Virus record (IMG/VR): IMGVR_UViG_3300050821_001088
Span: 1-61,138 of that record
Strand: one strand, 5' to 3'
DNA: 61,138 bases
From: a virus
Positions 13,541-24,100 of this stretch are shown one piece after another (position 1 is the stretch's first letter; each line of letters starts with the position of its first letter). Made by a program: the position numbers and the translations under genes. The notes under the pieces were generated by a model. That model searched no databases, had not been told where the DNA came from, and worked only from the letters and a program-made list of their open reading frames with translations.

Positions 13541-16500
13541 TTTTGATCTCCTGATTCTGGGCAAGTGAATTGCTTCCGATGATAGTCGAGCCAGCGAAGA
13601 TTGCGGGGAAGGGAGCGGGAGGCCCTACGATTGCCCCATAGCACGATGCTTCGTTGAACGTTAGCGCTGCGGTAGTGACCCCATCAGCAGGACCGCTCAT
13701 TGGGCCAAGGTAGCAATCCATTGCTGGGTTACTGTAGGCCAATCCAGAAAACGCGGAGGCAGTCGAGCCGCTCGGACATTGCGAGCTATTTGTAACCAGG
13801 GCGCGCGTCTGGGCCCCGCCAGTGCAAGTCAGCAGATTACCACCCGTTATGTCCGGGCCAATGATCGGCCACGCCTTGCCGCTCGGCCACCAAGATGGCG
13901 TTGCGGTGTAGATGAATGATGACGGCAATACGTGATTTCCTGGGCATGGAGTAGACAGGAAGAACTGGCTCGTATAGAGGTTGGCGTTGGCGGTCGTGTT
14001 CGACGGGAATTGCTGAATCTCGCTGCAATTGAATCGCGGAGAGCCGTATCCGGTAACATTGTCGGCGTTGCCCCAGAACATCGCCGTAGAGCTGGTGTTA
14101 GGGTCGGCATTCACGCTGGAGTTGTTGAACAAACCCAACTGCACAACCATCGAAGTGCCAGAGGCCGCCGTGCTATAGACGGTCGAGGCATTCACGTTTT
14201 GAAGAATGTTTCCAATGTAGGAATAAAAGCGATGATACGCGGTCAACTGAACTGCCGCAGTGGGGTTTGCGCATGAGCCATAAGAGGCCGCAGCGTAACT
14301 TAATCCGCTCGAATAGCAAGACGGCTGCGCCCCGTAATACAGGTTCCTAAAATGCGTGTTCCGGTTGCTGGTGGCGTGAATATCGTCGCCTGTGGACCAG
14401 TTCGTGATGTTGCCTTCCAGCAGCATAGTATCACTGGCTCCGTGGTCGCCTTCGCCGTTCTGGTTATAAGTAGCGGTGTTGAAATAATTGTTAACCGAGA
14501 AATTGTAGGCAAATACTTCGTTGTTCGATGGGCCATCGACGATCATGGGGCTGGCGACGCCGTGAAATATGTTGTTCACCACCAGCGTGTTTCCACTTCC
14601 CCATGATTCCGTTCCATAACTGCAAGTTGCCGTTTTATTCGTCAGAAATAGGTAATTATTAAGAATCGATCCGTTAGTGCTTGTCTCGTAATGGATATGT
14701 GACTGGTTGCTATTGAGGATGCGGACGCCCTTGATCCACCAATTCTGCGCGTTGCGTATGAATATGCCAGTCTGACCGCCGCACAATCCGCCACCCACAT
14801 TCGAGGCGTCCACCGATAAGTCTTCAATGCCCACGTAAGACACTGGAGATGTCGGCCCCCATGCCGACATCGTGCTTGCGCTGGTCCAGTTCGGCATCAG
14901 CAGGGGAGGATTGATTCCCACGACCACGTTACTGCCCGAGCACGATGCCCCTACGGTCGTGGTTCCATTGCAGGAGGTGATCGTTACATACTGCTGCTGG
15001 TGATAGCAGTTGGCCGGAGAAGTAGAAACACAACTGCCATTTCGGTTGCCATTGGCGTTGCTGCCGCTGACATTGTATGGGCCGTTATTTCCGGGAGTCG
15101 CTGAAGACCCGCTTGACGTTGAACCGCTGACGAGTATCCCACCATTATCGCTTGTGGTGTCGAGTTGATCGAGTACCAGAAACCCTCCAACTGTGAGACT
15201 GCCTCCCGCAGTTAAGGTAATTTGATTGCTGCCTTGTTGCAGCATTCCGGTAACAGTGGTCAGATTATCGGGACTAGCGGCTGTATTGCTGTCGGTAGCG
15301 ATCAGTCCGATGGCGGCAGAGTTCCCACAACTGCTAGTTCCCGCAGCCGGAACCAAGAACGTCTGATCCGCCCCAGCCCCGCGAAGGGCCGTGTTGCTGT
15401 ATCCGTTCATGCAAACTGGAACGGTATAAGTTCCGGATGGCAGAAGCACGTAGGTTTTCGATCCCGAAGCCGAAGAAAGGGCGGACTGAATCTGCGTCTG
15501 TGTCGAACTAGACCCATTCGTTGTTACGGTCCGGCAAGCCGTAGTCACGCATTGCGACCATGAACCGCTGGGGATTCCTCCAGAAACTCCGACAGATGTC
15601 CAGTTTCCTGTTCGGTTTGCTGGCAATATGTAGGAACTGGTATCGGACTGACCCCAAAATAATGGAAGTTCTATATATTCCGTCACGCCACTGGCTGTCG
15701 TTCCCGCATAGGTCGAAGTCATCGTGCAATGTGTCGTGTCGGCGCAGTAGGCGATCTGGTACATCACGCCGCCGATCAGCATCCACCCGCCCCACCCAGA
15801 CTGGCCCCACTGGTTCCCGGCGACGAAAGTGCTGCCACTGGCTCGCACAACAGTAGCGCTACCGTTGACGACGTTCACCGTTCCGGTTGGAGCGCTGTTC
15901 GACCACGCCAGCATCATATTCTGATAGTAACTATACGTTCCTGAGTTCGAGCCGCCCTCGTTGCTGAACACGCGAGAGTAGGCGTAGGTGGTCGTCGTTG
16001 GCTCGGTCAGCCAGGTTGATCCGACCAGCGTGCCTTGTGGCGTGAAGATGTAAAGCAGGCCAATCCCGTTCGTCATGTCCCAAGTGAGAGCGAAATAGTA
16101 GGTCGAACCGCCCCCCGCCGAGCCTGTGCCGAACGGCAAACCGATGCAGGCGGAGTGTGGGCTGACTGCGCGATTCTCAATTCGGACTCCAGGCTCCCCT
16201 ACCCCTCCGCAGTAATCAGCGAACTGCATATCGAAGTACTCGTTAGAGCCGCCCGACTCCAACATCATGATCATGTCGTTGTCGAAGCCGCCATTCTGGA
16301 ACGGAATGCTGAAGGTCAGGCAGCCTGTGAGTTGAACGTAGTGCGAACTAGCCGCGCCCCCGACGTTCATCAACACGCCCAAGGTTCCATTGGAGGAATC
16401 AAGATGGCCGATGTTGTTATAGTTCTGGCTTTCGGCAGAGAGAAGTGAGCCTCCACCATTCATCTGGATTGGGCCAAGATTTGAGCACACTCCCTGATTC

Positions 16501-16721
16501 GCCCCAACTTCCAATCCCGTGACGGTTCCGGTGAAGTTGCACCCCGCCGCTCCCGGCGTGCATACGTTACTGACTACTCCGGCGTTGCCGATGGCCGTAG
16601 TAAATGTTGTGCCCGGAGAACTCGTATTCATCTGGATCAGAGCATCGGCATTGACCGTAGACCACTGGCCTTGGCCGAAACAGGGGGCTGCAAGCAGCAA
16701 AATGGCGAGTAGAATCTTCAT
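13503..16721 (-). CDS. Exported beta-helix protein (pectate-lyase-like)
   Basis: 1072 residues. Signal peptide M-K-I-L-L-A-I-L-L-L-A-A-P-C-F-G-Q. The N-terminal third looks like a concanavalin/LamG-type beta sandwich. From about residue 370 there is a right-handed beta-helix signature with repeated G-V-x-I-x-N turns and N-N-x-F rungs (for example N-S-N-Q-S-H-I-H-Y, then V-V-N-N-I-F-H-G-V). Such folds occur in phage tailspikes that bind or cut polysaccharide, but tailspikes normally lack signal peptides. Substrate unknown. Confidence 0.7.
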   Translation of the reverse strand: MKILLAILLLAAPCFGQGQWSTVNADALIQMNTSSPGTTFTTAIGNAGVVSNVCTPGAAGCNFTGTVTGLEVGANQGVCSNLGPIQMNGGGSLLSAESQNYNNIGHLDSSNGTLGVLMNVGGAASSHYVQLTGCLTFSIPFQNGGFDNDMIMMLESGGSNEYFDMQFADYCGGVGEPGVRIENRAVSPHSACIGLPFGTGSAGGGSTYYFALTWDMTNGIGLLYIFTPQGTLVGSTWLTEPTTTTYAYSRVFSNEGGSNSGTYSYYQNMMLAWSNSAPTGTVNVVNGSATVVRASGSTFVAGNQWGQSGWGGWMLIGGVMYQIAYCADTTHCTMTSTYAGTTASGVTEYIELPLFWGQSDTSSYILPANRTGNWTSVGVSGGIPSGSWSQCVTTACRTVTTNGSSSTQTQIQSALSSASGSKTYVLLPSGTYTVPVCMNGYSNTALRGAGADQTFLVPAAGTSSCGNSAAIGLIATDSNTAASPDNLTTVTGMLQQGSNQITLTAGGSLTVGGFLVLDQLDTTSDNGGILVSGSTSSGSSATPGNNGPYNVSGSNANGNRNGSCVSTSPANCYHQQQYVTITSCNGTTTVGASCSGSNVVVGINPPLLMPNWTSASTMSAWGPTSPVSYVGIEDLSVDASNVGGGLCGGQTGIFIRNAQNWWIKGVRILNSNQSHIHYETSTNGSILNNYLFLTNKTATCSYGTESWGSGNTLVVNNIFHGVASPMIVDGPSNNEVFAYNFSVNNYFNTATYNQNGEGDHGASDTMLLEGNITNWSTGDDIHATSNRNTHFRNLYYGAQPSCYSSGLSYAAASYGSCANPTAAVQLTAYHRFYSYIGNILQNVNASTVYSTAASGTSMVVQLGLFNNSSVNADPNTSSTAMFWGNADNVTGYGSPRFNCSEIQQFPSNTTANANLYTSQFFLSTPCPGNHVLPSSFIYTATPSWWPSGKAWPIIGPDITGGNLLTCTGGAQTRALVTNSSQCPSGSTASAFSGLAYSNPAMDCYLGPMSGPADGVTTAALTFNEASCYGAIVGPPAPFPAIFAGSTIIGSNSLAQNQEIKNEEAIHPRMSSR

Positions 16722-18139
16722 GGCGCTATTGCGTTCCCCACAATCGTAGACCCGACAGCCGGACCGAGGTAAATATATTCGCTGCCAGCCGTAGTTGAAT
16801 TCCCGCTGTGGCCAAGTTCAAAAAACGCAGGATTAAAAACCGCTGAAGAACACGTTGCGGTGCTGGTGCCGACAAGCGCTCCTGTCGAAGCGTTGTAAAG
16901 AGAGATAGTATGCTCGCCGCCACCTATGTAATTGATCTCCATCCAGTAGAGCGTATTGAGAGAATAATTTACATTGTTCCCGTGTGAAACGCCGCCGCAC
17001 GCCACTTCAACATTGAACTGAGCCTGCGTTCCGGTGCTCTGGATGTTGCACTCCGCGTAATCAGTTGCCGTCCCAGCGATCCATCCACAGGCGAGTTGCG
17101 TAGTGTCTGAAAGAGTTTGAGCGTTGTAGAACAAGAACCCGAAGGAAGCGTTGGCGCTGTTGGTGGTGAACGCGTACCTACCGACATTGGACGCATGAAG
17201 ATCGTGCTTCCACATCACGCCCGGAACAGAACCCGTATTACTCGTCCCGCAGGCAGTTTTGGACGTATAGAAAGCGGGCGTAACGGTATTACTATAGGTG
17301 TCTGTACCGAAAGCTCCGCCACCATCCCACCGGCCGGTTCCGACTTCCGTGCCGCTGTTGAGATTCGCTTGGCTAATCGTGGTTCCGCTGGTGTTTCCAG
17401 TAAAGTCCACAATCATATTAGGGTCTATGTTGCACGGGCCGGGACCGTAGACGTTGGTTGGAACGTAGACATTGCCAAAATAGTAAGTGTTGCTGGCTAT
17501 TCCGGTAATGTCCAGTTCGTTGAATCCGTTGCTGTTCGCCGTAAATGTCGCATTCGCTCCGCCGTCTATATTTACATAAGAGCTGGACGCGCCCGATTGG
17601 ATGTGAATCCGCATCAGATGCCAGACATTCTTGCTCGGAGTAACCGCGCTGCTGGCGGTTGACCCTTGCATCTGATAACTCCCGTTTCCGTCAGATTTGA
17701 ATTGGGCGACATAAGCGGCAACGGTGCTGTCGTACAACTGCATGACAGTGTTGAAATTGCTGGTGCTTGTGGTGAGATAAAACGTGAAATATAAATCGAA
17801 CGTCGTGCCCGCTGGAATGTGCGGAATATCGTAAGCGCTGATCTGCCCAGCTACCGTGAATTCTATGCTGTTGGGGCACACACCAGAAATCAGCGTTCCC
17901 GGACTAGACACCACGGCTGGAGCTGTGCCGGAAACCACTGTCCATGTTTGATAGAAATTGCTGTTTCCCCCACTGGCCCAGTTCAAAGCCGATCCATCAT
18001 CTCCGAACCCTTCTGTAAATGTATTGCCAAAAGTAGTACAGATCGACGGATTAGGAGTGTTCCCCGCCACCTGCTGCAAAATCTGAGCGGAGCAGGAAGC
18101 GCAGAGCAGCGCGAGAATTAGGATCAGTTTGCGGTCCAT
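16718..18139 (-). CDS. Exported LamG/lectin-like protein
   Basis: 473 residues. The start M-D-R-K-L-I-L-I-L-A-L-L-C-A-S-C-S-A-Q carries a signal peptide; the C-A-S-C could serve as a weak lipobox. The body holds two concanavalin-type beta-sandwich halves: F-D-L-Y-F-T-F-Y-L in the first, and T-L-Y-W-M-E-I-N-Y-I-G-G-G-E-H-T-I-S-L-Y in the second. ATGA overlap with the downstream gene. Carbohydrate binding is a reasonable guess, no more. Confidence 0.7.
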   Translation of the reverse strand: MDRKLILILALLCASCSAQILQQVAGNTPNPSICTTFGNTFTEGFGDDGSALNWASGGNSNFYQTWTVVSGTAPAVVSSPGTLISGVCPNSIEFTVAGQISAYDIPHIPAGTTFDLYFTFYLTTSTSNFNTVMQLYDSTVAAYVAQFKSDGNGSYQMQGSTASSAVTPSKNVWHLMRIHIQSGASSSYVNIDGGANATFTANSNGFNELDITGIASNTYYFGNVYVPTNVYGPGPCNIDPNMIVDFTGNTSGTTISQANLNSGTEVGTGRWDGGGAFGTDTYSNTVTPAFYTSKTACGTSNTGSVPGVMWKHDLHASNVGRYAFTTNSANASFGFLFYNAQTLSDTTQLACGWIAGTATDYAECNIQSTGTQAQFNVEVACGGVSHGNNVNYSLNTLYWMEINYIGGGEHTISLYNASTGALVGTSTATCSSAVFNPAFFELGHSGNSTTAGSEYIYLGPAVGSTIVGNAIAP

Positions 18140-21100
18140 GTTCCTCTCTGCACATACACTTCCCAGTCCGTCGCGTCGATGGCAACAAAGCAGGCTGAGT
18201 CCCCAGCCGCTCCGCCCGATGCCACGCCGTGCGTTCCGCCGCCGCCGATGGTATTACGAACGCCGTTGAGGATCACGTAGGAACTGGCCGGAGGATACAC
18301 GGTAAGTACCCCGGTATCGGCTGCGCCAGTGCCCGAAACAATGGAGTTGCGAACGCAATACTGAAGCCCGGTTGCCGTGGCGGGCAAAGTATAAGTCACA
18401 CCCGTACCCGCCGTGGCTTCCTGGTTGAAGGTGTAGCCGCTGCTATAAGTCGCAGCGCCTAGCGTGGCAGTCGTACCGGTGGTAATCGTCACCGGAGCTT
18501 TACCGTCCACGATGCCTGTGGCGATCAGGCTGGTCCCAGTAGCCGCTCCAATGTTAGGCGTCACCAGCGCAAGCGATGAGGCCAGCTGGGTTCCGGTTAT
18601 TGTGTTGTTTGTGATGTCTGCGGCCACGATAGCACTGCTCGTCACCGTCTGCGTTGATCCCGCGAAGTGCGCGATGCCCGCGCCTGGAGAAACCGCTAGC
18701 ACGAGATTTGCTGGGTTGCTGCTGGATTGCGAGTAGGTCAACGAACTTCCAGCCGAGCCAATCGAAGTCACTTGCGAAGTAAGCAGCCAACTGGTGATCG
18801 CATTTGCCGTTCCAGATTGTACGAATATCGGTCCAGTATTGTTTACATCTGCAACGGTGTCATAGTCCAACGCCCGCGTGAAAACGGTCGAGACGCCCGT
18901 CGTACCTACCACGGTGACGGCGTAAATACCATTCTGCGAGGCCGTGCTCTGATTCTTTAACAGCACAGGTTGGCCAATTGCTGTGATTGCCACGCCATCA
19001 ATTGTAGTTGTGCCCGTGGCGGTAATTGTAAAGGTATCGCCGATGCCGCCGCCCACTTGCACGTAAGTCCCTGTGAGGTTCGCGGTTGTAGCGATGAGGA
19101 CTGCCGTCGCCGCATTGCTTCCGGTGATTGCAGCAGCTACGAATGCAGTCGTAGCCAGTTTTGTCGTGCTGTCCGCATATGCCTGCGTAGTGGCAGTAGA
19201 TGATCCAAGCGCTTGTGCAGCAGTCCACGATTGGGCAAGATTTAATTCTGCGATTATCCCCGTGTTCGCCGGAAGGGATGCCGTAACCGTCCCGAGTGCT
19301 CCGGCGACCGTTCCGAGCGTTACGATGCCACTGGTCGCATTTCCGAACCCAATCGTGCCTGCGGTGCCTGATTTACCCAGAACCGGGGTAGAAATGTAGG
19401 ATGGAGCTGCTGCCGAAGTCCCCGAATTAGCGAGAACCGTCCCGGCTCCTGCGTTTGCCAGAGTCAGCGTCACGCTTCCAGTCGATGCAGAATTCGAGAT
19501 GATCGTTCCATCCCCAGTGATCGAGTTCACGCTGCTGGAGGCTGCGGGAGCAAAGACAAAGGCTTCATAATTCGTCCCATCCGAATAGACGAATGCGCCA
19601 GAGGGAGCGGAAGCCGAACCGACCGGGAGGGTGATATTGCTCGCCGTCCCATTTATATTTTGCCCGCTTCTGGCTACCGTGACTACTCCGGAACCATAAT
19701 TCTCAACCCAGATACATTGCCCCGAAGGAGGCTGGGAACCAGAGGCTACCAGGGTAACCGTGAATGTTCCAGAGGCCGCTGGGATGGTCTTACAGCCCGC
19801 AAAATCTGCGGCCAGGACTTGATATGTAGCGGTCTTGGCATTCACTACAAAAGGCTGTGCAGCAATCAATTGTGAACTGGAGTTTGAGCCAAGAAAGAAA
19901 GATGAGGCTGGAATCGCCGCGCCTTCCACCTGTGTAACCGTGAATGCTCCGGTATTCGCCAGAGTTACATCGCCCGAGGCCGCTACGTCTACAGGTAGAT
20001 TCGAGCCGTTGCCGACATAGAGATGGGCGCTGGTCAAGGCCGCAGCGATTGGCTGGGCGCTTCCATTTGTGCCAAGCAGTTTTGCCGAGGTTGGTACGGT
20101 GGTGCCATTGATTGCCCCTACCGTCATAGCACACGTACCTGCGGTGTTTGTCGCGTCTCCCGTCAGCGCCATGAAGCCTTCGCAACCAAGCCTGCCATTG
20201 GCGTCCGTTGGTAGAATTTCTGCTCCCCAGTAGTTGGCGTTATCGGACCACCAGAACATGGCTTCCGGGTTGTGGCCAGCAACCGCACCAACCAATTTGG
20301 CTGTAGCGTTTCCATTGATCGCTGAAGTTGTTGGCGTATCTGTGGCAACCACGGAACCAGTGTTTGTGTGGACAAACGCGAATCCGCTTCCGAAGCTGGT
20401 AGACCCAGCCTGAGGTATGGCAACAGCCGTAGACCCCGTACTGTTTGTGGATTGTAGATTCTCCACGCGATCCGTAGCGGCTACCGTAAAGGCAGAACTG
20501 GATTGAGTGTCAACCGTGACTCCCGGCAGCGCCCAAGACTCAAGAGCGGCAGCGCCCCCTGAAGGGGTGTCTGTCAAAAGCTGTGGAACGCCATTCGGAG
20601 TCGTAGGCCCCGGAAGCCGAGAAGGAGTTGGAACTGCGTTCTCGATGATGATGTCGCCTAGGGTAGTCATCGGGTTGGTAAATGATCCACTGCTTCCCGC
20701 CGAAAGGTCGGGGGGATACTTGATGATGTTATAGGTTCCCGCCCCACCATTCGTAGAAAGAACTCGCCCAATGATTTGTCCGCTGGCTGGAGGATTTAAT
20801 ACTCCTGCATCAGTGCAATCCCCTGCGATGGAGGTACTGATCTGCACGTAATCATCGGCCGTGGTCGCTCCATCGAAAGCGCACGATACCTGCCCCTCCG
20901 TCGCAATCTGAGCATTACCCGTAGTGGTGCAGTTTCCTACGCAAATTCCCAGAACTCCAGCCGTATCTGTGGTAGCCGCAAGAACAACCGTGGATGGTGC
21001 CCCCGTTAATTTGGCTAACTTGTTCAGGGTTGTGCCCGTAGACGAGGCATTCGCAACTTCTGTGACGATGGATTGGCTGGTTAAATCCAGTGGCAATTTA

Positions 21101-24100
21101 AGTGTCTTGAATGTGGAACTCAGCCCCTCAACCCATGAAGACCCATCCCCCACGTTGTTTATATATTCATGCAGGGTTTGGCCTGCACGAATCGTCATGC
21201 AGCCATTTGCCCCACTGCAATCCGAGCCAAATGCCAAATCTGCAGCATCCCAGGCTGGACGGTAATAAGGCGTGGCCGCCGTCTTGAACTTATTGGAGTC
21301 CTGAATGGTCAGGAAATCGGAGTTCCCCGATGAAGCGCTGAGATTCAGAATTCCCTTCTGGCTGGCCGATGAACTATTGGACTGATTTGTAGACTGCATC
21401 ACCGTCGCTATTTGCCCCGCAATGGTGTAATCAGGATCAGAAGAAGAGCAGGTCACTGATTCCGGAGCCTGCATACTGGTGCCAGTGAAATCACTGAAAA
21501 ATGCCCCGCACATGCTGGCAGTTAGGCCCGATGAATTCGTTCCCCAAGTGGAAATATAATTGGTGCGGAGTTCATCAATCGAGATCACCGCAGCGGAGCT
21601 AACCAAACTCCCCGGCCAGTACCATAGACTTGGGAACCAATTCGGCTCCGCCACAGTATAGGAAGTCAGGGCAGGCTGAGTGTCCGTAAATGAACACATG
21701 CCATTATTCCCGCAAGTCGCCGTCAATCCTGCGGTGAGGGCAAAATTTCCGGTTCCATAGAGCGGGGTTATGCTTGTCCCTGTCGTGACCAGAATATCCC
21801 AAGTAATCGCTCCGTACACCGCATTCAGGGATGTTCCTTGACCGAAGGCTAGGTTAGGCCATGTCAAAGGGATACTCACGGCCCCGCTGGTCGGGATTGC
21901 TTGCCCGATGGGGAGGATGGCGCTTGTGAAGCTCTGCGCTGCTTGATGGGCTACCACAAAATAATTCCGCGTGTTCCCTGAAGCCCCTCCAGTTACGAAT
22001 ATAGGCAACTCCCCACCAATTGGATATGCCCCCGCCCCCACGATCTGTGCATGACCTCCAGGGCCAATGAAGGTCCCTGCGGACGGATTGGTCGGAAGTG
22101 TGGACGAGCCATAAAGTTGGTTGGTGCAGGAGATTCCAGCCTCCTCATACACATTCTCCTGCGCCACTCCTACTAGGCCGGGACTCATGAAGATGTTCCA
22201 CTGAGTCCCGCCTTGGACCACGGAGTCCTTGATGGTGAATCCATTTCCACTGAGGGCGAGGATTCCATTTCCTCCACATGCCATGCTGATGTCTGAATTT
22301 TGTACAGTAACCACCGAGGCATTCGATTGGTCTCCGCGTGCGTAAATCGCAGTTCCGCAGAAACCGGAACCCGATACTAGGCACATGAAGGGGCCGCCTA
22401 CGGTGAAGTTGTCCACGGTCGCCTTCTGATCGTTATCGAATACCAGCCCGTAACTAAACAAGAATGTAGTCGAGTTTGGCCCACGGGTATGAATGTCCCG
22501 GTAGATCGAGTCGTTCGCATTGTCCTCGATGATGGCATTTTCAAGTGCGGCCCATCCGAAAGCAGGAGCGTTGGCGAACGTCGTACTTCCAACCGTGAAC
22601 GTAAAATGGGTATTGTCTGGAACAGATGCGAGCGGGAAAATTCCGTGGATGTGGTTGCTTCCAACGGCCCCCGTGTTTACATAGAAATTCACGTCCACAT
22701 AATCAGGCCCGCCAGCATTGGCAGTCATTGAGAACGGATGGGTATTCGTGTGAACTGTGTACGTTCCCGAGGCCGCCGTTACATCTAGAATCTGCGTTCC
22801 GTCAATCGTTAAGCCGGACTGGACCGTCAATCCTTCCGTTACGTGATTTACCCCTCCAGCCGTAAGCGTTCCATCAAAGAAGCATCTGCTTCGCGTGTTG
22901 CATTGAATGTAAGACCCGTAGCCGCTGAAGAGAGAACGCCTGGACCCTCGCGTGGTCAGAAACACTGGAGCATAAACCTGATAGTTTGGCGTAGTCGTGC
23001 TCTCGGCTGACAGGAGATGGACTTCGCAGTATCCGATCTGGAGAGTACCATTCAAGCCGCAACCATCATTCCATGCTTCCTGAATGCCAGTAGAGGCCGA
23101 ACCTACCGTGAACCCTGCCGAGTGGGAGTTTACGGGAGTAAATGTGATGGTTCCACTGGCACCCCCAGGCGTGCAACTTCCTCCGGTAACCGCTACGGCT
23201 TCAGCGGTTCCTGTCCCGGCAACATAGGCTGAATAGGGACCGTTGGCAAAGTTTGAGGTGTCCACTCCTGCGGGGCATGGTGTCAGTGTGACAGTGGCAG
23301 GACTTCCGCCAGTCAGTGAACCAGATGGCGATTGCACCCAGTTGTAGTACGGAGTGGCCCAGACTACCTTGTTGACGATGTTTTCATTCAATGTAGTCGC
23401 TGTCGGCTGTATAACCGTCTGGCTTGTCGTAGGCGCAGTCAGCACGCAGCCCGAAGCGCATCCCCCTCCACCGCTAGTAGTTTGCGGATTCAATAGTTGG
23501 TAAACGCTTAGGGTGGGATTCCATTCGACAACCGCTAGAACGTTTTGTATTAAATCGTTGGGGGCTAGAGCCGTCCCACTGTCAGTCCCATCTGGCTTTA
23601 CCAGTCGGTAACTAGTGCCGCCATTTATGGTTAACAAGGTCGTCCCTCCACCCGGATACGTATAGGAGGGGTAGAAAGAGAAGATGAACGGCAAGGAAGT
23701 AAAAAACGGCTCAAGTAGGGTTGCGGTGATTAGAATCCCTCCGCCGCCGCCCGCGCCATTCCAGATACTGTAATCAGGAATGGGGTAGCAGGCTAAGCCG
23801 TTGATGCACTCGCCTATCGTCCCACTCGAATTAAGAATACCGAATTCTGTATTGGATGCCAGTGGAGCTATGTATCCTCCGCCTAGAGAGCTTTTTACGA
23901 CGTAGGAACCATTGCTGGCGTAACTGGCACCAAAGAAGTTTCCTGATGGGTCTACGGTAGCAACGGGATTCGGGTTTACGGTAGTGCTGCTGGCCGCCAA
24001 TGGGTAGTCAGCGATTGCGTTGGCATTCCCGGCATTCGGAGATACGGTCCCGCTTGCTCCACCACCGCCACCACTGCCACCTCCGAATACATCTGGCCTT